A program made the position numbers and the translations under genes. The notes under the pieces are model-generated. The model did no database searches and was not told the origin of the DNA. It saw only the letters and a list, made by a program, of their open reading frames with translations. Positions 50,353 to 62,937 of a DNA stretch of 64,000 nucleotides are shown here, piece by piece. The stretch comes from Gossypium raimondii (Eukaryota; Streptophyta; Magnoliopsida; Malvales; Malvaceae). The stretch is from contig NC_068569.1 of NCBI RefSeq assembly GCF_025698545.1, positions 11,594,001-11,658,000 on the forward strand. Direction: 5' to 3'. The stretch's first letter is position 1. Each line of letters starts with the position of its first letter.

Positions 50353-52431
50353 CTAACCAATTCCTTTAGAGATCCTTTCATTCAGGTCAGAGACAAGAGC
50401 AAACTTGTCAGTCTCATAACATGCGGTAACGAATGCTGCCAAAGTTACACGATCAACATTGCGATCCTTATCCAATAATCTATGAAAGAATAATGCTGCT
50501 ATGCCCACTTTCTTCTCACTACAAAGCTTCCTGATCAAGGTGTTAACCGTGCGCATCCAAAGTTTTTTCTCTAGTCTTTCCAACATAACCATGGCAATGG
50601 CAGAATCATCTTTTTTGCAATACTCGTAAGCAAGTGTTAACCGAGTTACTTCACATGGAGAGAGCCCCTTATCCATCATAGTCTCATATAACTGGCACGC
50701 CTCCTCCAACCTAGACTCTCTGCAAAGTCCACTGATCAATGTTCCGTATGTGATGCTATCTGGTACACAACTGTGGTCACTCATCTTGTTGAAAAACTTG
50801 AGCCCCAAGCTTAAGTTTCCGGCTCGGCAGTACCCACTTATCATGGATGTGTAAGTTTCCTTGGTTGGAACCAATCCAAGCCTTAAAGCTTCCTCAAAAA
50901 GGTTCTCACTCTCTTTCATTTCCTTTTTCTTGCAGAATGCTGCAATCAATGTGTTATATGAATGCATATCAGGCAGGAGGCCAACTTTAATCATCTTACC
51001 AAAAAAGGCCATAGCTAGCTCAGTATTAGCTTGCTTGCACTGCTCAGTAATGAGAATGGTATATGTAACTCTATCAGCTTGCAATCCATGCAGAAGGCCA
51101 TTTCTAAGCAGTTCATAGGCCTCTTGAACCCTTCCCCTTTTACAGAGACCACAAATAATTGCATTATATGTATATATATTCGGAGTAAAACCTTCTTTGT
51201 CCATTACACGCATCAATTCATATGCTCGGTCAAAACTTCCCATTTTGCAATGGCCATTAATAAGAGTGGTATATGTGTTGGTGTTAGGAACCAAACCTTG
51301 TTCTTTCATTCTGCTCAATAACATCTCTGACCGATTCAACTTCTCCTCACTGCAATAACCACAGATCATAGAAGTATATGTATGGACATTTGGCTTGTAT
51401 TTATCACTCCTAACAAGCTTAAGGAACAACCTAAAAGCCTTCTCAGTCCATCCTTTCTTGCAAAGCCCATCGATCAAAGCAGTATGTACATACACATTAG
51501 GCTTCCATCCTTCCCTAACCATTTCTTCCAATTTTCCAAAGGCTTGCTTTATACTACCCTTCTCACACAACCCATTAATCAAACAAGAATAGTTAATCAG
51601 ATTAGGCTTAAATCCCATCTTCACCATCTTATCAAAGTACCAGAGTGCTCGATTTGCAAAACCCTTGTCACAGAACAAACTGATAACCAATGTGCAAGTA
51701 GCATTATCAACAATGAACCCTCTTTCCAGCATTTCCTTCAACCACTTATCAACCTCTGAAACCCTCCCCATTCTACAATACCCAACTACCATCAATTTAT
51801 AACTACAAAAATCCCCACACACACCTCTCTCAGACATTTCATCAAACACTTTCTCCAAATAATCAAGCAACCCCATTTCCAAACCAACCCCCAAGATACA
51901 ATTAAAGGTTTCAGCATTTAGCTTCAAGCCATGATTTTGCATCTCAAAAACCATCCCAACAGCCTCCTTTAACCTCCCGATTTCAGAAAAATTTCTTACC
52001 AGACACTGCATTACTTCATTGGCTCTATCAAAGTTACCGTTTTTAATCAAAGAAGTGGCAGTTACAATGTAAAGCCTCATGAAACGTTTAAATATGTAGA
52101 TATCAAGTGCCCAGTAAAAGAAACTTAGAGCAACCATGGAACCAGATTCATTTGCCAGAAAAGCAACGATTGAAATGGCTTGTTCATGGGTCAAAGAATA
52201 AGGATTGATGTTAAGGTTGAGCCTTGGAGGTGAAAATCTAGAGAAGGCTTGTTGCTGATACGATTCATAGACTTGAGAACAGATTGTTTTAACAAAGGAT
52301 TGGGTTTCTGATGACGGGAATGGAGATTGGGCATCAATGGGATTTGTGCTAAAATGGAGATAGGATTGGTTGAGAATGAAGAGGGGATTGGGTGATAATC
52401 TGGGTTTAATTCCATGCTGCCTGAGAATCAT
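50353..52431 (-). CDS. P-class pentatricopeptide repeat protein (At4g19890 type)
   Basis: An intronless gene of 692 residues from the first ATG at 52431; the frame is open upstream but lacks another ATG. About 14 tandem 35-residue PPR motifs run from about residue 130 to 650. Examples are [38 protein letters not shown] and [18 protein letters not shown]. There is no E, DYW or SMR extension, so it is P-class. Such proteins bind organellar RNA and aid its processing, stability or translation. The N-terminus ([18 protein letters not shown], then HFSTNP) is basic and lacks acids, fitting a mitochondrial presequence. The RNA target is not predictable here. Homology to At4g19890 is inferred from motif content and its place beside the reductase gene. 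Confidence 0.92.
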   Translation of the reverse strand: MILRQHGIKPRLSPNPLFILNQSYLHFSTNPIDAQSPFPSSETQSFVKTICSQVYESYQQQAFSRFSPPRLNLNINPYSLTHEQAISIVAFLANESGSMVALSFFYWALDIYIFKRFMRLYIVTATSLIKNGNFDRANEVMQCLVRNFSEIGRLKEAVGMVFEMQNHGLKLNAETFNCILGVGLEMGLLDYLEKVFDEMSERGVCGDFCSYKLMVVGYCRMGRVSEVDKWLKEMLERGFIVDNATCTLVISLFCDKGFANRALWYFDKMVKMGFKPNLINYSCLINGLCEKGSIKQAFGKLEEMVREGWKPNVYVHTALIDGLCKKGWTEKAFRLFLKLVRSDKYKPNVHTYTSMICGYCSEEKLNRSEMLLSRMKEQGLVPNTNTYTTLINGHCKMGSFDRAYELMRVMDKEGFTPNIYTYNAIICGLCKRGRVQEAYELLRNGLLHGLQADRVTYTILITEQCKQANTELAMAFFGKMIKVGLLPDMHSYNTLIAAFCKKKEMKESENLFEEALRLGLVPTKETYTSMISGYCRAGNLSLGLKFFNKMSDHSCVPDSITYGTLISGLCRESRLEEACQLYETMMDKGLSPCEVTRLTLAYEYCKKDDSAIAMVMLERLEKKLWMRTVNTLIRKLCSEKKVGIAALFFHRLLDKDRNVDRVTLAAFVTACYETDKFALVSDLNERISKGIG

Positions 52432-54549
52432 TAGGAAACACCAAAAGAGGGTGATTAGGACAAAGAAAATCAAAACTGCAATTTACAATTCGACGCAGAA
52501 ACGTTTTACTCGGTGCCAAATCAAAAGCGAAAGTGTATGATTCTATGAAGCCATTGAACTTGACAAAGAAAACTTATTTTAAAAAACTCAAATCGAATTT
52601 AAAATATTGGGCTTTGGTTATAATGAAATTTACAGGTTCCTTAATTTGGGCTTCACTTCGTAATTTGTCAGATCCAAAAAATATTTATTCTGACTCTGAT
52701 TATCTGGTGGCTGAAATCACCATATATATTTTTTAAAGTTATTGTACATCTACAGTTACAAAATAATAAATATATATTATTATAAAATCAAATAAATACA
52801 AAATATAGTCAATAAAGAATTGAGAAAATTTTATATATTGTAATTACATACGGTGAAATCCGAAGAAATCAAAACCTCTTCTTTAACCAACATGACAGTG
52901 GTTTGGCTGGTTAAGGATGGCTTTGGGGCTGTCTTATAGAGCATTATGGCAGTATGGTTCCGTCGTGGTGGCACTGGCATGCTGACTGATAGATAATGCA
53001 GTTATTTTTGTTGGTATAAATTGAATTGACTTGTTGGGAACCCAGCACAACCATTTATTTCTTAGTCTAATATCTCAATTAGTAGCATTTCTTTCTGCAG
53101 TTTAAAGTAGTACATTTTTTCCCCCGACACAAAAGGCAATCTGAAACAAAGTTGACAGCCCATGCACCCTTCAACACCTTTACATGTTTCATTTGATTGC
53201 TCCTTGATGATCGCCCACACTGCCAAATTATAACCAAAAAATGCTATCCAGAACAGCAAATTAAATGCAGAATTCAACAGCCAACTATACTCAGGAACGT
53301 AATTTTTTTTCCTTTTCACAGAAGAAAATGTAATACGATCATGTTCAAATTTGAGTTAAAAGAAGCATATAAATTCATTAAAAAAATTAAAATAAATTGA
53401 AGATATTTGTATACGACACATGTATGTATTTCAAGGTTTGAGAAAGTGACCTTAGAAGTGGGAAGGGCTGGTATAAATATATTCTGCTTAAAATGGGCCA
53501 AGTTTTATTGGTTTAGTGAGGAAATGGAGGGTTATTTTTCCCATGTTTAGAAATCAATCATCCCCTGTAATTAAGGCATGGGAAATTGAAGGTGGTTATG
53601 GGTCCATCCATCACATGCATCTCCTGCCCTTTGCTTTGCATGATTGCAGACTACTACATTGTTTTTTTATCTTTCTTATTCACCATATATATAACTACCA
53701 ATAATCAAGTGTCACATGGTACTTATGTGAGCTCTCACCTCATCTAACCCAAAACATTAATGGAATTAATTAAAATCCAAATCAACTTGCCTCCTCCACT
53801 TTTGTAAAAATGTTCCCATTTTGAATGATCCTTTTAACTCATTCTCTCCCATTTTATATTATTTGGATCCAAATTCAATATTTGAGGGTATGCATTCATC
53901 ATTTTACACTTTACTTACTGCTCTTCACTCTCCATTTTTCCCTTTAGTTTAATATTGTCAGGAAATACACTCCAAAAATGTAGACAGGTCATTGTCTCTG
54001 GACCATCAAAGGTTTGATTGGCCAGCACAAATGGCATTCATTAAAAGAAATTAAAATTCAAACCTTAAAATTATTGGATGTCATTAAAAGTTTGAGGTAG
54101 GCATTTATGAAAAAGAAAAATATCATCAAGGTGTCAAGTTGATTATCTTTTTGGATTTTTCTCTCAGTGTTTGGTAGATGAAAGTCATAAAAGATTATAG
54201 TGTGTTAAAAGAGGACTGAAAAGCCAAAGATGCAGTAACCACCGTATTAAGTAATAAAAATAGTTTTGTTGTTCATCCAACATTATGCAATTATTTTTTT
54301 AGCCCTACACATTTAATTAATACATGTGATTTAAGATTAAAACAAATGAACCTATAATACCAAATATTAATCTATAAAACAAAAAGAAACAACGGATTTG
54401 AACATTATTATATTTATAAATGATGATTAAACATTAAATATTGACCATAAAAGTAAGTAATGGAAAAGAGCTGAACTCGGAATCATAAGGATGTAGGCCT
54501 CAAGAAAAATAATAAAGAAGAATCTCAACCACCCTCCATTTTCTTTCCT
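52432..54549. other. Intergenic DNA between the PPR and EXORDIUM-like genes
   Basis: 2.1 kb bounded by two divergent genes. AT-rich, with only short domain-less open frames. No transposon ends recognised. It should hold both promoters. Confidence 0.5.
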
Positions 54550-54557
54550 TATATAAG
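54550..54557 (+). promoter_or_regulatory. TATA box of the EXORDIUM-like gene
   Basis: TATATAAG, 74 bp upstream of the start codon. It is a strong plant TATA consensus, placing transcription start near 54580-54590. Confidence 0.7.
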
Positions 54558-54623
54558 AAATCTGTATTGTCTTTAACCGTCACAAAGCTGCAACATCCAA
54601 AGAAACAACAACAGAAAAAAAAA

Positions 54624-55622
54624 ATGGACAAGCTCTCTTGTTATCTTCTCTTGCTATTGTCGTTCTTTTGTTTTCGTTTGGATCTTTCATGGAGTCTAGA
54701 AACTAGGTTTAACCGAGCTCCCAATAATCAGGGTTCTTCAGACCTGGCTAACCTTGTGTACCACATGGGTCCAGTCCTTTCATCGCCTATCAAGCTGTAC
54801 ATAATCTGGTATGGTAACTGGAATTCAACCCACCAAGCTACTATTAGGGATTTCTTAAATTCCTTTTCTTCTCCAGCTCTTTCTCCTTCTGTTGCTGATT
54901 GGTGGAAAACTGTGAGGCTCTACACCGACCAGACAGGATCCAACATCACTGATAGCCTTTCCCTTTCGGGGGAATTCTTTGATTCAAGACTTTCCAATGG
55001 TGTTCGTCTAAATCGTTTATCAATGCAACACATCATCAAAAACGCAGTCACTTCCAAGCCAAGCCCACTGCCTCTCGATCCTCGCAATGGTCTCTATTTG
55101 GTGCTGACTTCATCTGATGTCCAGGTTGATGAATTCTGCAGGGCAGTTTGCGGCTTTCATTACTTCTCCTTCCCATCCATTGTTGGTGCCACGGTTCCTT
55201 ATGCCTGGATTGGTTACAGTGGGACTCAGTGTCCAGGCGTGTGTGCCTATCCATTTGCCCGGCCTTTGGGGGCGCCACCGCCGAGTGCGATGGGAGGTAA
55301 CGACATCATGCGCCCACCGAATGGAGATGCCGGAGTCGACGGGATGGTTAGTGTTATAGCTCACGAGCTAGCTGAATCGTCGAGTAATCCACTGGTGAAT
55401 GCATGGTATGCTGGTGATAATCCAATTGCACCGGGTGAAATCGCAGACATGTGCCTCGGTTTGTACGGTTCAGGCGGTGGCGGTGGGTATGTGGGTAAAG
55501 TTTCCACGGATGCAGGGGGGAATGGCTACAATGTGAATGGAGTTAAAGGAAGAAGATTTTTGGTTCAATGGGTATGGGATCCTGTGAAAAAAAGATGCTT
55601 TGGACCTAATGCCATGGATTAA
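54624..55622 (+). CDS. EXORDIUM-like (phosphate-induced protein 1 family) secreted protein
   Basis: A single-exon gene of 332 residues starting at the ATG at 54624 in an A-rich context. The first 24 residues (basic start, then [10 protein letters not shown] and a small-residue site near WS) are a signal peptide. The rest is the phosphate-induced/EXORDIUM domain, with [20 protein letters not shown], a Cys-rich [26 protein letters not shown], a HELAE motif at about residue 246-250, then GEIADMC. EXORDIUM proteins are apoplastic and promote cell expansion in response to brassinosteroid or carbon status. Their biochemical activity is not established. The length matches the EXL subgroup. It lies between the PPR and glycosyltransferase genes. 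Confidence 0.93.
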   Translation: MDKLSCYLLLLLSFFCFRLDLSWSLETRFNRAPNNQGSSDLANLVYHMGPVLSSPIKLYIIWYGNWNSTHQATIRDFLNSFSSPALSPSVADWWKTVRLYTDQTGSNITDSLSLSGEFFDSRLSNGVRLNRLSMQHIIKNAVTSKPSPLPLDPRNGLYLVLTSSDVQVDEFCRAVCGFHYFSFPSIVGATVPYAWIGYSGTQCPGVCAYPFARPLGAPPPSAMGGNDIMRPPNGDAGVDGMVSVIAHELAESSSNPLVNAWYAGDNPIAPGEIADMCLGLYGSGGGGGYVGKVSTDAGGNGYNVNGVKGRRFLVQWVWDPVKKRCFGPNAMD

Positions 55623-57543
55623 AAGTGCAGCACGTAAAGCAGTTTAACCTGTTTCTTGCTAGATGGGCAAGATGAAAAGACAGGCCCGCGGAAGCATAAC
55701 GGAATTGGTCGGCAATGTAATAGAAAGAGTGAGCTACCTTCTTGATAAATATTGTATGTACTTTTAAGAAAAGAGCGACAGGGATGACGATCCTTTGCTT
55801 GTATAATTCGCATTTACTTTTCGTGTATGTTAGCAGCACAATTTGAATAAATAAATAACTCTAATTTGGATTTGAATTTATAATTTATGAAAATAATTTT
55901 TTATTTGAGAATTAAAATATTTGAAATTTAGGATTTTGAATTAATCCAAATGGGAATATAAATTCATTGATTGGATAATTTAAATTTAGATTTAAATTTT
56001 AACTAATTCTAAATCTTAAAAATATATTTTTAATTTAATTATTTAGGAGAATTTTGAACATGGTTGTTTGAACTGGACTGGACTAACCAGTCGGATCGAG
56101 AACCAACCAGGGTACTGTTTTGGAGAAAGGTATTAGACCGGTTGACTTGAAAATTGATACAGACCAGTTGATTGGGCGGTTGAACCTATTGAACCAATTT
56201 TTTTAATATTTTAATGATTTATTTAATAAAATCGGAAGGACCAGTCAAACTAATCATACAAATCAAATCGAACAAACTGATTGGGCCAGCAAATTGATGA
56301 CCTAATCAGTTCGACTACTAGTTCAGTTTTGAAATTTGGATCGACCCAGCTAGTCAGACCGATTACACTAGGCTTAAGTGGACTTAGGTATAAATTAAAA
56401 ACCAAGAGTTTAAAATTAAAATTGTGGAAACTATGGTATAAATTAAAATTTTGAATATTTATATTCTATTAAATTAAATGCATGAAGCTTCGTCGTTGTT
56501 TCCAAATTCGAATTGGATCAAGAATCGATCGAGATACAAGTCCGAAATAAGGGGTCAGATTGGTTGACTTGTGAATTGGTTGAACTGGTCAAACCGACGA
56601 TTGAACCGATTTGATCTATTTTTAAATTTTTTTATTTTTATTAATTTATTCAATTAAATCAATTGGATTAGTCGAACCAGTTAAACCAAGAACTGGTGGT
56701 CTAATCAGTTCGCTGCTTCAATTCACAGAACATTGAGCTTAGTTAATGATATATTATAAGTAAAATTAATTATTTATCATTTAAATTTTGAAAGAAATGT
56801 GAAAGAAGAGAGAATAAAAAAGTTTTAATCAATGTTGAATTTTGAAAATTCCAAGTTTTAAAATAAATTTTAAAATTCAAAATTTAACTCTTATCAAAAT
56901 TAGACTTATATTTACTCAAAATTCAAATTTAATTATCCAAAAAAAATAAATTTTCAAATAGAAATCCATTTACTTTTACCCAAATCATGATTTCGAAACA
57001 GGCCATAACATAAATCAACTGTGAAATCATAGGATCTATCAAATGAAACACCAGTGACTTTTGCCTGGTATCCTTGTCTTCACAATACCCGACCAACTTC
57101 CATTACTTTAGCATTTGGCTTTCTCTATTGAGGAAGTTTTGGACACAATGCTAACTACAATTCACGAGAATCTAACATTGGATATCACTCAGCAACATGT
57201 CAATGTAATAACTTGGATGTTGATGGATCAAAATGACTTTTTAATAAAGAAACCAATTCTATTCATTAGGCAACCATGTCTTACTTGCACAACGGCCAAA
57301 GGCATATATTACCAGCTGAGCTATTTAATTGGCAAATAAAATTACAAAAGATCAACTTTGACTTGGTTGGGGAGCCTAACCATTGGCAAAAATGGAGGAA
57401 CGAGATTATAGAGACTTTACAACTATGTTGATTTCTAACATGAAATTGAAAACCTAAAAACATCATAAACCATTTTGTGACCGTCGGTTAAAAAATAATT
57501 GCTTTGATTAATTCTTTGGCAACACCAAAGAGAGATGTGAAAT
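55623..57543. other. Intergenic DNA with repeat relics
   Basis: After the EXORDIUM-like 3' UTR the DNA is AT-rich. Two diverged copies of the dispersed repeat described at 56060-56710 occupy the middle. No gene is supported. Confidence 0.5.
56060..56710. repeat. Two diverged copies of a dispersed repeat
   Basis: Copies at about 56065-56345 and 56490-56710 share phrases such as GGTTGACTTG, TTGAACC, GAACCAGTTAAACC and CTAATCAGTTCG in the same order, with an AT-rich middle. A third relic lies at 26990-27170, where the outer solo LTR interrupts it. No terminal repeats were found, so the class is unknown. Confidence 0.5.
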
Positions 57544-60500
57544 TCACAACAATTCGGAGCAATGAATACATGGATGGTTAATAAGCCTGGCTACGAGGCT
57601 CTTTGGCTCTGGAATGAGCGCAGACGTCAAGCTGTTCCAGAAATGAAACGTCACAGACTCGGTCAGAATCCTGTTGAATAAAGCATCTTGCTGCAATTTC
57701 TCAGATTCCGTCGTCGGTGAAACAAAGTATCTGTTTTTTATCCAAATTAGTAATTGCAGAAGAGAACAATTTATAACTTAACATGAAAAGAAGTCAACTA
57801 GTTAAAGTGCAAAGAATCGCAAGGCAAGGTAGAGAAAATGTTAACATGCAAACTGTAAAAATTTCCTTTTCATAAATGCAAGTTAGTGTGTTCCTTGAGG
57901 ATCACAGTTATAAGGTAATACCTTTTGTTGGCTATGGAACACTTGCTGCAAGAGCAGGCCATTGACAATCTGTTTTATGGTAAAAGTGGGTGTTTTTTCT
58001 AGGTTCTAACAGAGTTCGGCAAACTGCGAGAAACAAACTTACTAAAGCTATTGAAATATAAAGGAGATGGTCAAATGACTAAATGTTCATCCTAAAATAA
58101 TAACTCTTCTTGGAACCATCTACACCTGGAAATCCAAGGATCTACTTATTTAAAGTGTGGTTCTAGGCATATAGCCAAAACATGGCAAAATAGTGCGTTT
58201 ACTAGAATAGAGATATCCCAAAAAGAAGATATAACAAAAGGAATCACCTTCCCACAAACTAATCAATCACCGTGGAGAAGCAGAAAAAAAAGGCAGTAGG
58301 AGAAGAAAGTTGGAGTTGGGGGAGCATGGAGAGCATCACTAGTCAGATTTTGCAATAATAAGAACAAAATATACATATGCTTAGAAACATGTACATGGAT
58401 GGTTTCATGTTTATTCGTGCATACATGCATATTGCCTAAAGTGACTTGGAATTGTAAATTTTACGAGAGACATGCATTTATCATTTCCAAGAGATGGGAT
58501 GTATATGGGATGGTACCTTATAATATGCTGAGAACTAATAGGGAAGAAAACAGCGGAAGGTTGCACATTCAACTCTGGCCGTTTGATGGATATGTTCTTT
58601 TCATTCGAAAACCTTTTTGCAACTCTTGATAGAAGATCAGCCCCATTCCATCTCAATCGGGTATCATCATACGTCAAATAGAACTCATTCAAACACTCCA
58701 TTATAAAAGGACTGCACGAATGCAAATATCCAAGATTGATTTAATTGCTGGTATAAGAAAAACCAACAATCTACCAAAACCATATAAAAACGAAAAGAAA
58801 AAACAATATAAATTTCTCTACTTCGGAGGTGCCCTTCCAAAACCCCAGAGTGTAGCTCTCCTACAATCCCTCCCACCCAAAACTTTGAGGGAGAGACTTT
58901 CATTTCAGAAACTAGATATAAATTATAGACCAAAATATACGTCTAGTCATTAGAACATGCCTCAACACAGAATAAAACAGATATAGCTTTCTATTATAAA
59001 AATTATTCGAAGAAAGGAAACAAGAAGAAGAGCTTTTTCTTTTGAAAGAAATGAATATGATAAAACCAAAAAATTGCAGCATCATGTTGAGAAGATGACA
59101 CAACAGCTTCAAGTAGTAAAACTCTTAAAATACTCAAACTACCAAAGCCCTTCCAACGAATAGCAACTTTAAAGTAATACTCCAGAAAACAAATGCAATC
59201 CAAGAATTAATAAAAAATATTTTTATTACTTGAAAAATCCAAGCACAAGCAACACTAGTTTCAACCAAGCCAAAAACTTGAAAAAATAATTGAGAACATA
59301 AAAAACAGTGCAACATTTACCTCTCCTTTCTAAATGCCATTAAAGCTCCATTCAAAGAGCTTCCTTGATCTTCAAGGCCCACAGAATTATTGAGTGCCAA
59401 TAACGGTTTCAGAACTATAATGTCAGAATCAAGATAAATGCCACCATATCTGCAAAACAGATATCGGAAGACAAGCAGGAATAAGGGTACAGGGAAAACA
59501 AAAACTGTAAACATTGAAGCTAAAAGGTAGCAGTCTACCGACTGAAGTCAGTCATGTAGCCACCTATTAAAACCAATGATTTAGAAAGTTCAACTTAAGC
59601 AGAAAGAAATAAGAGATTGTCATAAATTCTCTATGTCGTGCTCCAACTAGGAGTAATAATTAACATTTACCATACTAAAAACAAGAGAACTGAGCTCAAA
59701 ACTCCAAATAGAACCGTGATCCTCAACATTGAGTAAGGGAGACTGCTTCCCTTCTGCACCACTTTAAGCTTTTGATTTGACGGTTAGTTACTTTTACCCC
59801 TCAACAATGTGCCCATAAAAGTTAAGCACATTTAGAATGTGCTAGGTTGAGTTGAGTGGAAAAGAGAAAGGATTGAAAGAGGGAGTGGAAAAGTAGAAAG
59901 AAAATAAATTTTGAATGTGGTAGGTATATACTATAACAATAATAATAAAAGGGAAAACGGATGAATTTTGATGTACCAACAAATTTAATGCCTTAGTTTA
60001 TCTATAAATCTCAAATATAAACTATAACAATAATAATAAAAGGGAAAACAGATGAATTTGACTACCAGAAAAGAGCATAATCCATTGAAACAAGACCTGA
60101 TTTCCAACATGTATTGCAGCAAATTGATAAAAACAACTCAAAATTGCATCCTAAACTTCACAAAAATATGTGCACAGATGAGCAAGCTTACTTGTAAAGA
60201 GTATAATTCATTGAACAACCAAGATCCAGTTTCCAATATTTATGGAAGCAAATTAATGAAACAATTTAAAATTGCATCCTAGACGTCACAAAAGTATGTA
60301 AATAGATGAGCAGGCTTACTTGTAAAGAGCAGCAAGTCGAACGAGCTCACTATAATGGATAGTATAGAACTTTGTCTTTCTCCATTTAAACCACACAGAT
60401 GCAAATACATGGGTGGGTGTATCTTTCAACAATTCATCAAGGTTTGGCATTGCTACAGCAACTTTGTAACTGTGCAGGCACAAGAAACCATTTATAGAAG

Positions 60501-61854
60501 CATTGGTATGATAAATCAAAATGCAGAACCAGAACAAAACTTACCCATCTTTCAAAAAGCTGTCTTTGAAGAAATCAAGCTCAACCGTTTCGGAGAACAC
60601 TAAGACACAAGCATCTCTATGCTGAGCAAGCAGACTCTCTAGCCCCCTTTGGTGCCTAACACTATACATCCATGGAGGGGAATTCCATATTATAAAAACT
60701 CTCATATCACACTTCCCTTTCTTAAAAAATGCATCCACAAAATCTGTAAAAGACAACCTTGAGTCCAATCCAGGATAGTAACCCCATCTCTTTCCATCCG
60801 CATATATATGGCCTGAAAACTCAGTGTTAGTCTTATAAGTCTCCAAATCTCCATTCTTGACCTCATTCTTCCTAATTCTACTTTCATTCCTATTTGTATT
60901 TGAACTCAAATCTTCACTACTACTACTTTCTCTTTCGCTTAACACATTCCTCGCATTTTCATTTTTCTTACTCTCACTGCCTTTCTTAACCTTCAAGCCC
61001 GTCTCGGAAATCCCCAAGGGCTTCTTCCCAGTAAAAGGGACCTTCTTAAACTCACTCAAAATCCACTTCTGCACCATTTTATCCCCTCTAGTCAAGCCAG
61101 TAGCACCAACCCCGTCAGGGTCTTGCAGCAAAGGATTATTCAAAGGATTCAAAATCTCCAAATTCGACTTAAACATTCTATCCCTTCTCAAAAAATCACT
61201 TTTCTTATCAAACCAATCACCCCATTTCTCCCTCAAAGGGTTCACTTTTCTCCCAGCAACTTTCTTGACCAGCAAAGCATCTTCAATACTTTCCACTTCA
61301 GTCATCTTGCTCCTAACTTCCTCATCCAATGGGATATCATCGGATCCAAAGGTTGCCTTAATTTTGACATCTTCCCCCGAAAACCCTTCGTTCAAAAACC
61401 CTCCATCGTAATCCCAATCTTGAATCGAACGTTTATTGAAAGCTCTTCTGATTGATCCACTTAAATGGTCGAAATAAAAATGCCCAGACGAAAAGATCTT
61501 GTCTTTTTTATTCATAGTCGTGATTTCTTGCTCCTCTTGCTCGATCTCATTGTTGTTGTCGTCTTCGGTTATGTCGTTTTCTTCGAGAGTATCGAGTTCG
61601 TCAATTTTGTCGTCGGTTGAGGAGGTGATGGTGGTGGTGGCGACGTCTTCGGAGTCGGAGAGGAGAGGGATGGAGTGGAAAACCGCGTCGTTGTTATCTT
61701 CGGAGGAGTGGTGGGGATACATGTGGGATTTGGAAGAGAGGGAAAGGCGGCTGTAGAGAACAGATACTGAAAATAAGAGGAGAAGAGCTGAGATCACAGC
61801 ACATACCTGTGCGCCGTAACGTGGCCGCCGCCGAGATCGGAGATTCCGAATCAT
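57544..61854 (-). CDS. Alpha-1,4-glycosyltransferase with DXD motif (At4g19900 type)
   Basis: Five exons: 60545-61854, 60320-60469, 59321-59449, 58517-58711 and 57544-57730, all GT-AG, totalling 1971 bp and 656 residues. It is a type II Golgi-style protein: a basic MIRNLRSRRRPR start, one membrane segment at about residues 17-36, and a long acidic, low-complexity stem to about residue 330. The catalytic part has WGYYPGLDSR, FIIWNSPPWMYS, then YGGIYLDSDII with the metal-binding DXD at 494-496. The C-terminal conserved region of the Gb3-synthase-like family follows (NGADLLSRVAKRF and HFWNSLTSALIPEP). It should move a sugar from a nucleotide sugar; donor and acceptor are unknown in plants. Intron 3 (58712-59320) and intron 4 (57731-58516) are long. 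Confidence 0.92.
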
Positions 61855-61869
61855 TTTCCCCCCGCCGTT

Positions 61870-62937
61870 GAACTCTTAGCGAATTCCGGCAATGGATAAA
61901 AGAGAAGACGGAGTGCGACAGTGCAGAAAGTTCCTAGCCTTCACCTGGAGCATTTGGCTATCGTGGGAAATTAACATATTTTTCTATGTTCTAACCAAAT
62001 TTGTAAAATCTGTTTATAAGGGGTAACTTCTGCGTAACGTTACGCAATTTTGGTAACCATTTTTAAAATTGTATTAATTTGCAGGTTAAAAAAAATCGCT
62101 AATATGTAAAAAAAGAATTTTCAAATAAAATAAATCACCTTTTTAACAATGCAAACTACTATGGATTATGCGCTTAAAATTATTTTTTGGATTAATTAAT
62201 TATTTTAATTTTTATGGTTTAGTTTTTAATTTAAAATTAAAATTTAATTCTTGACTCCATTAAAATTATTCTGTTAATTTTACTAGTAGATAATCATGTT
62301 ACAAAAAATAATATTGTAATGGATCTAAATTTAACAACAAATTTTAAGGATGTTAATAATTTTTAAAATTAGTATCGACATTTTAATTACAATAAAATAT
62401 TTTAGTTAACTAATAGCATTATAAATATTGATGTATCAAATTATGTCAAAAATTAAAGTAAGAAGATTAAATCTTAAATTTAAATATAGTATAATGACAA
62501 TATTATATTTTGGCCCTTTTATATCATTTTAAAGAATAGAATGATCAAAATTAAAATTTAACCATTATTATTAATAATATAAAAAAGTAAAAACACTTGT
62601 AGAAAAAAAGACCTTTTCTTTTATATATAGTATTATAAATTAAAGTACACAAACTTTTAAAATGTGACTTTTACCAACACAATTAAGGATGCGTTTGTTT
62701 GCATGTAAAATATTTTTCGTAAAATATTTTCATTATTTTACTGATGTTTATTTGATGGAAAATGAAATATCAAAGGAAATCATTCTCCAAACAAAAAAAA
62801 AAGGTAAAATCAAGGCTTTTTTTAAGAAAAATGTATTACCAATTTTTTTTCTGTAAGACATTTTCTAAATTGATAATTTTGTGTTCACTGTCTTCACTGT
62901 CAAAGAAATAAAAAGAGGAAGCTTTCAAAGCAACATA
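61870..62937. other. AT-rich intergenic DNA
   Basis: Promoter side of the glycosyltransferase gene, then AT-rich DNA with no gene or clear element up to the LTR at 62938. Confidence 0.5.
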
